Source: Geodermatophilus sp. TF02-6
GTDB taxonomy: Bacteria > Actinomycetota > Actinomycetes > Mycobacteriales > Geodermatophilaceae
Reading direction: 5' to 3'
DNA length: 64,000 nt
Assembly (NCBI RefSeq): GCF_003319115.1
Contig: NZ_QOHF01000011.1
Location: 98,412-162,411, forward strand
A program made the translations under genes and the position numbers. The notes below the pieces were generated by a model. It had not been told where the DNA came from. It saw nothing but the letters and a program-made list of their open reading frames with translations, and searched no databases. This document shows, in pieces, positions 57,723 to 64,000 of the stretch; position 1 is the first letter of the stretch; each line of letters opens with the position of its first letter.

Positions 57723-57961
57723 CAGAGCTGGTCGATCGTGGCGAGTTCACGCTGCAGCCGGGCGTGCTCGGCCGCGAAGACGGCGACGTGTTCGGCCACC
57801 GGCCGCTGCTGCAGGTCGGCGAAGCGGGCGCCGTCGTCCGCCGGGCGCGGTGCGACGGGCAGCGGTGCCGTCGGGTCGGGGACCGGCGCCGGACCGCCCG
57901 TCGGGCCCGGACCGGGCCGGGGCGGGCCCGGGACCGGTCGCGGTCGGCTCGGCTCGGTCAT
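57722..57961 (-). CDS. Small proline-rich protein upstream of tlyA
   Basis: The 79-residue protein is Pro/Arg/Gly-rich for its first 45 residues and helical at the end (HVAVFAAEHARLQRELATIDQL). Its stop overlaps the tlyA start by one base. A small gene occupies the same place in mycobacteria (Rv1693). No domain is recognised. Confidence 0.65.
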   Translation of the reverse strand: MTEPSRPRPVPGPPRPGPGPTGGPAPVPDPTAPLPVAPRPADDGARFADLQQRPVAEHVAVFAAEHARLQRELATIDQL

Positions 57962-58147
57962 CGCTCGCCTCTCGGGTCGTCGGCCGCGTCGCCGCGGCGG
58001 CGGAGGATCGGGGACCGGTGGCGCCGGTGCGGTCCGGAGCTCACCCCCTGGCCCGCGAGGTTACCGGCCGAGGACGACGGGCACGGGCTGACGACCGGCG
58101 CTGGCGCTGGGCCGGCCGGTCCCTTCTCGCGTTGGAGGCGTGCCCGC

Positions 58148-58486
58148 GTGGCGACGATGGAGCAGTGCATGAATGCCCTGGAGAGCATCCTCGGGGACCT
58201 CGCGGCCAGCCCGGCGGCCCGGGGCCTGGACCGCAGCCTGTCCTGCCGGCTGCCCGACCTGGGGCAGGTCGTCCGCGGCCGGCTGGCCCGGGGCTCGGTG
58301 CACGACCTGCGGGCCGAGCCCGAGGGCCAGTCGCTGGAGAAGGCCGACATCCGGCTCACCATGAGCAGCGACGACCTGGTCGACCTGACCGAGGGCCGGC
58401 TCTCCTTCGGCCCGGCCTGGGCCTCCGGCCGGGTCAAGCTGGAGGCCGGGCTGCGCGACCTGCTGCGGCTGCGCATGATGCTCTGA
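58148..58486 (+). CDS. SCP2 sterol-carrier-like protein
   Basis: The 112-residue protein fits the small SCP2-like fold: SILGDLAASPAARGL.., a beta-rich middle, and ADIRLTMSSDDLVDLTEGRL, then FGPAWASGRVKLEAGLRDLL, the usual lipid-binding C-terminus. GTG 58148 lies nine bases after GGAGG; ATG 58157 is an alternative. It is the only plus-strand gene in this part and converges on the HAD gene. The 290 bases after it hold no gene I could recognise. Confidence 0.72.
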   Translation: MATMEQCMNALESILGDLAASPAARGLDRSLSCRLPDLGQVVRGRLARGSVHDLRAEPEGQSLEKADIRLTMSSDDLVDLTEGRLSFGPAWASGRVKLEAGLRDLLRLRMML

Positions 58487-58777
58487 CCAACTGCTCCTCG
58501 ACCAGCTGACGCCTCATGGCTGCCCGGCACCGGCCTGCGCCGGTCCCGGTCGACAGGCCCGCCGCCGGACAGCCGCCGCTGGCCACTCCCGCTCACCCCC
58601 GCTCGGCCTCGCCGGCCGCCGCGGCGCCCGACGAGCCGGCGGCGAGGCCCGCGGCGACCGCCGCTCGGGGTCGCGCGTCGCCCGGGCGGCGGGACTCGAA
58701 GACGGACAGGACGCGCGCGGCGCGGGTCGGCCACCCACCGGACCCGGGTCCGGCGCTCCGGCTCGTCCCCGGTCACC

Positions 58778-59854
58778 TCAGCCGGGGAGCGCCCAGGACC
58801 GCACCGCGGCGGCCGCGGCCCGGTCGACCGCGCGCACCCGCGCCGGGGCCGCGGTGCCGGGGTGCTGGACCCAGTGGGCGACGCACACCGCGCGCAGACC
58901 GTCCAACCCATCACCGGTGTCCGCGCCGGGGGGGTCGCACCCCAGCTGGAGCGGGCCGCCCTCGCCCACCGGCCGGGCCCACCAACGCCCGCACCGCCAC
59001 GCTCCCGCGTTCCGCAGGACGGCCGGATGGGCGCGCAGCAGCCCGGCGGCGTCCGCCGACAGCAGGTCGGGACGCTGGTGCGGGCCCGCGGCGAGCAGGG
59101 CCGGGGGTTGGGTGACGCCGGAGAGGACGAGCAGGCTGGCGGCCCCGGCCCGCTGGCCGCCCTCGATGTCGGTGTCGAGACGGTCACCCACGACGAGGGG
59201 GCGGCGTGCCGCGGTGCGCCGGACGCACTCGGCGTGCATGGCCGGGTCGGGTTTGCCGGTCACCAGGGGCCGCCGACCGGTGACGGCGCTGACCACCCCG
59301 ACCATCGCGCCGTTGCCGGGCAGCGGTCCCCGTGGTGAGGGGATGGTGGCGTCGGCGTTGGTGGCCACGTGCTCGGCACCGTTGCGGACGGCGACCACGG
59401 CCTCGGCCAGCTGCACCCAGCCCACCTCACGGCCGTAGCCCTGCACGACCGCGGCCGGCTCGTCCTCGGCCCGGGTGACCGGGGTCAGGCCTGCGGCCCG
59501 CAGGGCGGCCGCCACGCCCGGCCCCCCGACCGGCAGCACGCGCGCCCCGGCACCGAGCCGTTCGGCGACCACCGTGGCGGCCGCCTGCGAGCTGGTGATC
59601 ACATCTGTCGGGCCCGCGGGGACGCCGAGGGCGGTCAGGTGCCCAGCCACCTCCTCCGGTGTCCGGGACGCGTTGTTCGTGACGAAACCCAGTCGCATGC
59701 CCGCGGTCCGGGCGGCGGCCAGCGCCTCGGGCACGCCGGGCACCGCGTCCGGTCCGACGTACACCACCCCGTCGAGGTCCAGGAGCGCGACGTCGAACAC
59801 CGCGGTGGGTGGCCGGGCGGTGCCGGTGGCGAGCGAGGGCTCCGGTGCGGTCAT
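58778..59854 (-). CDS. HAD-IIA family phosphatase
   Basis: The 358-residue HAD hydrolase has motif I LLDLDGVVYVG (nucleophile D26, D28), motif II VTNNASRTPEEV, lysine in LVTGKPDPAM and motif IV VGDRLDTDIEGGQRAG. The cap domain is of the C2A type, as in the glycerol-3-phosphate or nucleotide phosphatases of this class (mycobacterial Rv1692). A 90-residue C-terminal extension is present. It overlaps the TPR gene by four bases. Confidence 0.9.
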   Translation of the reverse strand: MTAPEPSLATGTARPPTAVFDVALLDLDGVVYVGPDAVPGVPEALAAARTAGMRLGFVTNNASRTPEEVAGHLTALGVPAGPTDVITSSQAAATVVAERLGAGARVLPVGGPGVAAALRAAGLTPVTRAEDEPAAVVQGYGREVGWVQLAEAVVAVRNGAEHVATNADATIPSPRGPLPGNGAMVGVVSAVTGRRPLVTGKPDPAMHAECVRRTAARRPLVVGDRLDTDIEGGQRAGAASLLVLSGVTQPPALLAAGPHQRPDLLSADAAGLLRAHPAVLRNAGAWRCGRWWARPVGEGGPLQLGCDPPGADTGDGLDGLRAVCVAHWVQHPGTAAPARVRAVDRAAAAAVRSWALPG

Positions 59855-60246
59855 GCCGTCTCCCCGCTACGCCGGTTGCGGACCCCGCGTAACGCCCGCG
59901 AGTAGTGCCCGAGGTCGGGGCGCATCGCGACGGCGAGGGCCAGGTGCTCAGCGGCGAGCTGGAGGTCGCCGGCCCGGCTGGCGGCGAGTCCGAGGCCGAA
60001 CTGGGCGTAGTCGTCACTCGGATTGCGGGTGATCAGCTCGCGGAAGGTGCTGATCGCCTCCTGGTAGCGGCCTGCGTCGTACTGCGCTCGGGCCAGGGCC
60101 TCCAGCAGGCTGCGCGAGCCCGGCTCCGCCTGCGCGGCCCGAGCCAGGAGCGTCGCCGCGGCCGCGGGGTCGCGGTTGGCGAGCAGCTGCAGACCCCGCT
60201 GATACCAGTCGTAGACGTCGCCGTCGGGCATCCCGGCGTCGGACAC
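59851..60246 (-). CDS. Small TPR protein
   Basis: This 131-residue protein is made of about three tetratricopeptide repeats (YQRGLQLLANRDPAAAATLL, EALARAQYDAGRYQEAISTF, FGLGLAASRAGDLQLAAEHL). GTG 60246 follows GGAGGGGG by six bases; ATG 60231 is another candidate. It overlaps the HAD phosphatase gene, so the pair is co-translated. TPR proteins act as scaffolds; the partner is unknown. Confidence 0.82.
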   Translation of the reverse strand: MSDAGMPDGDVYDWYQRGLQLLANRDPAAAATLLARAAQAEPGSRSLLEALARAQYDAGRYQEAISTFRELITRNPSDDYAQFGLGLAASRAGDLQLAAEHLALAVAMRPDLGHYSRALRGVRNRRSGETA

Positions 60247-60341
60247 AGCCGCCCCCTCCGTCCGGGTGCCGCCGCTCGGCCCGCGCACCTCCGGTCCGCC
60301 TGCGGGACCGGCCGCGACGGCGGACCGGAGCGCACCACTCC

Positions 60342-60347
60342 TACGAT
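60342..60347 (+). promoter_or_regulatory. Minus-10 box of the leaderless DUF1015 gene
   Basis: TACGAT is placed seven bases before the GTG at 60355, with no ribosome site between. The -35 region is not recognisable. The pattern fits leaderless transcription. Confidence 0.5.
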
Positions 60348-60354
60348 CCACGTC

Positions 60355-61677
60355 GTGCCCTCGTCGTCGGCGGACTCCCCACACCCTGCAACGACAGAGC
60401 TCGAGGTCCGGCCGTTCCGCGCCTTGACCTACCGGCGACGAGACCCCGGCCACCTGGCCCGGGTGAGCTCGCCAGCCTACGACCTGGTGACCCCGGAGGG
60501 GCGCGAGCGCCTGGCCGCGGCCGACCCGCACAACGTCGTCCGCCTCATCCTCCCCCATGTCGCCCCCCCGCCGGGCACCTCGGCTCCCGACGCGCTGCGC
60601 CGGTCGGTCGGGCTGGCCGCGCAGACCCTGCGACGGTGGGAGGTGGACGGCGTGCTGGAACGGGACCCGGAGCCGGCGCTGTGGGTCTACGAGATGCGCC
60701 CGCCGGAGGGGACACCGGCCACGGTCGGCTGGCTGGGCGCCGTCGCCCTGCCACCGGCCGGTTCCCGGGCGGTGCTCCCCCACGAGGACACCCATCCTGC
60801 GGCCGTGGAGGGCCGGCGGGCGTTGCTGGACGCGACCGACACCGACCTGGAGCCGATCGTGCTGGCCCACGATCCGCAGCCGGAGGTCCCGGGCCTCACC
60901 GCGGCCGCGCGGCGGGGCGCGCCGACGCTGGCGGTGACCGACGCCGACGGGATCCGGCACGAACTGTGGCGGGTGACCGACCCGGGGCTCGTCGAGCGGC
61001 TCACCGCTGCCCTGGCCCGGACCGGAGCGGTCATCGCCGACGGTCACCACCGCTTCGCCGCGGCGCAGGCCCATGCCCGCACCCGCTCCGGAACCCCCGG
61101 CGGGCACGCCGTCCTGGCCCTCCTGACCCCCATGGGGCCGGGTGGGCTGCGGGTGCTGCCGATCCACCGGGTCGTCCCCGACCTGCTCCTCGACGACGCG
61201 CTGGCCGCGGCGACCGCCGGCTTCCGAGTGACCGACGTGCCCGTCGACGCGGGAGCGGCAGGCGGCCTCGCCGCCGCCGTCCGGGAGTGGCTGGCCGACG
61301 AGGCCGCGACCGGGATCCTGGTCAGCGACGGTCGCCGGTTGATCCGGCTCGGCGAGCCCTCGGCGGAGGTGCGCGCGTCCGTGCCCGCCGAGGCGCCGGC
61401 GGCGTGGCGCGGGCTGGACGTCGTGCTGGCTCACCACGGCCTGTTCCAGCAGCTCTGGGGCCGCAGTGACGACGCTGGCGGCGTCCTGGTGGCGCACAGC
61501 CTCGAGGAGGCGCTGGCCGGCGCGGTCGCGCGTCACGGGCTGGCCGTCCTGCTGCGTGCCCCGTCGCCGGCCGACGTCGCGGCCGTGGCCCGCGACGGGG
61601 CGCGGATGCCCCGCAAGTCGACGCTGTTCGTCCCGAAGCCGCGCACCGGCCTGGTGCTGCGACCGCACGCGGACTGA
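60355..61677 (+). CDS. DUF1015 family protein
   Basis: This 440-residue protein matches DUF1015: VRPFRALTYRRRDPGHLARV near the start, SSPAYDLVTPEGRERLAA, NVVRLILPH, LWVYEMRPPEG, IADGHHRFAAAQAH, and the ending MPRKSTLFVPKPRTGLVLRP. DUF1015 proteins are conserved; some occur with serine or phospho-serine metabolism genes, and function is unsettled. The start GTG lies after a TACGAT box. It is divergent from the TPR gene and convergent with the SSB-like gene, eight bases away. Confidence 0.9.
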   Translation: MPSSSADSPHPATTELEVRPFRALTYRRRDPGHLARVSSPAYDLVTPEGRERLAAADPHNVVRLILPHVAPPPGTSAPDALRRSVGLAAQTLRRWEVDGVLERDPEPALWVYEMRPPEGTPATVGWLGAVALPPAGSRAVLPHEDTHPAAVEGRRALLDATDTDLEPIVLAHDPQPEVPGLTAAARRGAPTLAVTDADGIRHELWRVTDPGLVERLTAALARTGAVIADGHHRFAAAQAHARTRSGTPGGHAVLALLTPMGPGGLRVLPIHRVVPDLLLDDALAAATAGFRVTDVPVDAGAAGGLAAAVREWLADEAATGILVSDGRRLIRLGEPSAEVRASVPAEAPAAWRGLDVVLAHHGLFQQLWGRSDDAGGVLVAHSLEEALAGAVARHGLAVLLRAPSPADVAAVARDGARMPRKSTLFVPKPRTGLVLRPHAD

Positions 61678-61684
61678 CGGCAGG

Positions 61685-62044
61685 TCACGCCGTCCGGACC
61701 GTGGTCCCGCCGGACGAGCGGGGCACCTTGCGGCCGCGACGGCAGTTGACCTCGCACACCGACGCCGTGCCGGTCGGTGTCCGCCAGAAGCGGCGCTGCA
61801 GAGCTCCCTCCACCTCCACCACGTCACCGGGCTCCCATGCGGCGATGCGTCGCTGCAGGCCGCGGTCGTAGGTGATGCAGGTGAGGACGTCGACGGACTG
61901 CCCGCGGGCTCGCGGTTCGGGCCGGCGCACCACCAGACGGAAGGTGACCAGCGTGTCCCCGCTGGGGAGGTCCCGCAGCTCGGCGGGGGCGGACACCCGC
62001 CCGCGGAGCACCACGTCGTTCCGGTCGATGACAGCCACGCTCAT
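61685..62044 (-). CDS. Single-stranded DNA-binding protein paralog
   Basis: The 119-residue protein is an OB-fold SSB: NDVVLRGRVSAPAELRDLPS, TLVTFRLVVRRPEP and GDVVEVEGALQRRFWRTPTG. It lacks the acidic, glycine-rich tail and DDDxPF end of main SSB proteins, so it is a short paralog. It has a GAGG site upstream. Actinobacterial short SSBs are linked with competence or stress, but nothing here shows the role. Confidence 0.82.
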   Translation of the reverse strand: MSVAVIDRNDVVLRGRVSAPAELRDLPSGDTLVTFRLVVRRPEPRARGQSVDVLTCITYDRGLQRRIAAWEPGDVVEVEGALQRRFWRTPTGTASVCEVNCRRGRKVPRSSGGTTVRTA

Positions 62045-62144
62045 GACAGCAGCCTCGCCGCCACGCGGTGGGCGGACCAGGCCCGGACCCCGTCTGTGGA
62101 TGACGGGCGGGAGTGTGGACGAAGGCCGGGGTCGGTGTCGGCGG

Positions 62145-63767
62145 TCAGTGCTGTGTGTCGTCCTCCGGGAGGTCGGTCTCACCCAGGAGCTCGGCGACCT
62201 CGGCCTCGATGTCATCGGCCTCGATGTCGTCGACCTCGATGCCGTCGGGCTCCGCGGCCGCGGAGTCACGCTCCTCCGGACCAGGGGAGGGCGCGGACTG
62301 AGCGGTGTCCACGCCGCTCGTCCCGGCGGGTGGCTCCTCCTCGGAGAACTCGACGTCCAGTTCGTCTGAGGTGTGCTCTGCGACGGCGGCGTGCCACTCC
62401 TCGGCGCGGGGGTGCTCGCCGATCGCGGCGAGGAGGTCGGCGTAAGCGGTGGCCAGCCGCTGGGTCCTGGGATCGGTGAGGTCGACGCTCTCCGGACGCG
62501 GACGGCCGCCGAGGGCGCTCTCCAGGACCAGCCGGGCCGCCGGGAGCTCACCGAGGTCCTGGCGCGCGCCGGCCTCGACCAGGCGCAGCTCGGCGGTCGC
62601 CTCCGGGTCGGGGTGCTCGGCGAGCGCCTCGCGCACCAGCCGGAGCGCGACCTCCGGTCTGCCCAGGGCCCGCTCACAGTCGGCGAGCACCGCCCGGTGT
62701 CCGCGGTCACCGCTCATCCGCCGGTAGGCCCGCAGCTCGCGCGCGGCCTCCGCGTAGTCACCGGCGTGGTAGGCAGCGACCCCGACCGCCTCCCGGACGA
62801 CGGCGATGCGCGAGGCTCGATCCCGGGCCGCGCGAGCGTGCGCCAGCGCCTCCTCGGGCTCCTCATCGACGAGCGTGCCCGCGGCCACCAGGTGACCGGC
62901 GACGCGCTGGGCGTTGCGTGGGTCGAGGCCGCGCAGCGCCTGGCGGATCCCCGGGTCCAGGTCGCGCGGGTCGGCCCAGTCAGGGACGAGCGGTCCTCGG
63001 GGGGCGGGAGGGGTGCGGCGGGTGTCCGGCTCAGGGCGCGGGCGGCGGTCCGGGCGACCGCGACGGTCGTCGGACGGCCGCCGGTCCCGCCAGCTGCTGC
63101 CCTCGGTGGCCGCACGCTGCGGACGGCGCTCCTGCCACTCGCCTCGCGGCGCACCCGACCGCCGTGGAGGCTCGCTGCGGGGCCGGTCCTGCCACGGCGG
63201 CCGGTCGCCCTCCCGGTCAGCGCGGGGGCGGCGCTCCTGCCAGTTCCCTCCCGAGGAGCCCGGTTGCCCACCTCGGGGACGGCCCTCCTGCCAGTCCCCG
63301 CGCGCGCCGACCGGGCGCTCTCGAGGCTCGCCGCGCGGACGGTCGTGCCACTGGTCCCGCTCAACGCGGGGACGGCGCTGCTGCCACCCGCCGCGGTCAG
63401 CGGTCGGGGGTTCGGCGCGGTCGCCGCGCGGGTGCCCACCGCCCTGCGACCGGTCCTCCCGTGCCCGGTCCCTGGGCGGCCGGTGCTCCCGCCGGTCGCC
63501 ACGAGGAGCACCCGACCCGGGCGGCCCCTCCTGCCCCGGCTGCCGCCGGTGCGGCTGGTCACGGTCAGGTCGGGGCCCCTGCCAGGAGCCGCTGCGGGAG
63601 GCACCGGGACGGTCGCCGGTCGATCGGCGCCCCTCCCAGGATCCGTGGGACGACGTGCCGCCAATGGGGTTGCCGTCCCCTCGAGGCCGGCCGTGGCCTA
63701 CGCCGCCTCGACCCCCCCGGGGACCGCGTCCGCCGGAACCAGCGGCACCTCGCCGCGGAGATGTCAT
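62145..63767 (-). CDS. TPR protein with a long arginine/glycine-rich disordered N-terminus
   Basis: This 540-residue protein is disordered for about 265 residues. It is rich in Arg, Gly, Asp, Trp and Gln, with a recurring motif (GDWQEGRPR, GNWQERRPR, GEWQERRPQ, GGWQQRRPR) about every 20-25 residues. A helical TPR-like domain follows (about 285-460), then an acidic tail (DGIEVDDIEADDIEAEVAEL). The TPR part matches the actinobacterial gene between the HAD phosphatase and rRNA/tyrS regions (Rv1691). The disordered part resembles RNA-binding RGG regions and may bind RNA. Confidence 0.82.
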   Translation of the reverse strand: MTSPRRGAAGSGGRGPRGGRGGVGHGRPRGDGNPIGGTSSHGSWEGRRSTGDRPGASRSGSWQGPRPDRDQPHRRQPGQEGPPGSGAPRGDRREHRPPRDRAREDRSQGGGHPRGDRAEPPTADRGGWQQRRPRVERDQWHDRPRGEPRERPVGARGDWQEGRPRGGQPGSSGGNWQERRPRADREGDRPPWQDRPRSEPPRRSGAPRGEWQERRPQRAATEGSSWRDRRPSDDRRGRPDRRPRPEPDTRRTPPAPRGPLVPDWADPRDLDPGIRQALRGLDPRNAQRVAGHLVAAGTLVDEEPEEALAHARAARDRASRIAVVREAVGVAAYHAGDYAEAARELRAYRRMSGDRGHRAVLADCERALGRPEVALRLVREALAEHPDPEATAELRLVEAGARQDLGELPAARLVLESALGGRPRPESVDLTDPRTQRLATAYADLLAAIGEHPRAEEWHAAVAEHTSDELDVEFSEEEPPAGTSGVDTAQSAPSPGPEERDSAAAEPDGIEVDDIEADDIEAEVAELLGETDLPEDDTQH

Positions 63768-63832
63768 GACTGTCTCGTACCTCGCTGCCGGGCAGTGTTC
63801 GCGGGCGCTGCACCGGTGTGCTGGAAATGGCG

Positions 63833-63869
63833 GAACGGGGGTCAGAGCGGATGGCTCTGACCCCCGTTC
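63833..63869 (-). terminator. Terminator of the rRNA operon
   Basis: A perfect 16-bp stem (GAACGGGGGTCAGAGC / GCTCTGACCCCCGTTC) with a 5-base loop begins ten bases past the 5S rRNA 3' end. It is the strongest hairpin in the window and fits rRNA termination. Confidence 0.9.
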
Positions 63870-63878
63870 GCACGGGGT

Positions 63879-63997
63879 GTCCGGCGGTGTCCTACTCTCC
63901 CACCCCGTTGCCGGGGCAGTACCATCGGCGCTGAGAGGCTTAGCTTCCGGGTTCGGAATGGGTCCGGGCGTTTCCCTCTCGCCATGGCCGCCGTGAC
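63879..63997 (-). rRNA. rrf: 5S ribosomal RNA
   Basis: The 119-base transcript reads GUCACGGCGGCCAUGGCGAG at its 5' end and closes with ...GUAGGACACCGCCGGAC; the ends pair around an A bulge. The conserved loop ACCCAUUCCGAACCCGGAAG is present. The 23S and 16S genes should lie just beyond the right edge on the minus strand. Confidence 0.95.
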
Positions 63998-64000
63998 AGC

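Overview
Organism and overall character: the window is chromosomal DNA of a very GC-rich actinobacterium. Gene order follows two conserved actinobacterial blocks, equivalent to Mycobacterium tuberculosis Rv1822-Rv1827 (pgsA, DUF881, small basic protein, DUF881, gcvH, garA) and Rv1691-Rv1713 (TPR protein through scpAB, cmk and der). The composition and a GC-rich interspersed repeat suggest a member of the Geodermatophilaceae; that placement is inference. Almost every core gene lies on the minus strand, and many are coupled by 4-base stop/start overlaps.

Layout. (1) 1-6.3 kb: garA fragment, gcvH, DUF881/DUF1290/DUF881, pgsA, an EF-G-like factor and a DUF1918 protein. (2) 6.3-14.8 kb: accessory and decaying DNA. 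It holds an NDMA/mycofactocin-type alcohol dehydrogenase with 17-bp tandem repeats upstream, a broken MarR/oxidoreductase chimera, purU, remnants of a threonine dehydratase, an FAD monooxygenase and an ABM monooxygenase, an intact arylamine N-acetyltransferase, and an AbiEii-type toxin with its partner. (3) 14.8-24.5 kb: an aromatic catabolic cluster of the hydroxyquinol type. It has maleylacetate reductase, a frameshifted intradiol dioxygenase, an HpaB-family flavin-dependent hydroxylase, a SnoaL-like protein, a giant LAL/SARP-like regulator, a flavin reductase fused to a GntR/FCD regulator, and ribBA. (4) 24.5-27.4 kb: a small integrated element (zinc-finger proteins, excisionase, frameshifted tyrosine integrase) ending at tRNA-Pro(GGG). 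(5) 27.4-64 kb: the core block. Its order is an alpha/beta hydrolase, der, cmk, chorismate mutase, xylulokinase, pseudouridine synthase, a PadR operon, scpB, scpA, a RHH-like protein, parA, xerD, ald, a membrane protein, a Nudix hydrolase and pyrG. A translationally coupled envelope operon follows (steA, steB, MraY-like transferase, MurJ-like flippase, GT4, alkaline-phosphatase-like membrane protein). Then come a TetR gene, a methyltransferase, recN, nadK, tlyA, an SCP2-like protein, a HAD phosphatase, TPR proteins, a DUF1015 protein, an SSB-like protein, a disordered TPR protein, and the 5S rRNA of an rRNA operon entering from the right edge.

How the genes work together. The catabolic cluster combines ring hydroxylation (HpaB-type oxygenase plus flavin reductase), ring cleavage (intradiol dioxygenase) and reduction of maleylacetate to 3-oxoadipate, with flavin supply (ribBA) and two regulators. 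The dioxygenase carries a one-base frameshift in this sequence. The steAB operon joins cytokinetic-ring proteins to lipid-linked glycan enzymes. The most unusual items are the flavin reductase-GntR fusion, the steAB-glycan operon, an interspersed repeat inserted in frame in the MraY-like gene, and a nucleotidyltransferase toxin whose putative antitoxin has no recognised DNA-binding domain.
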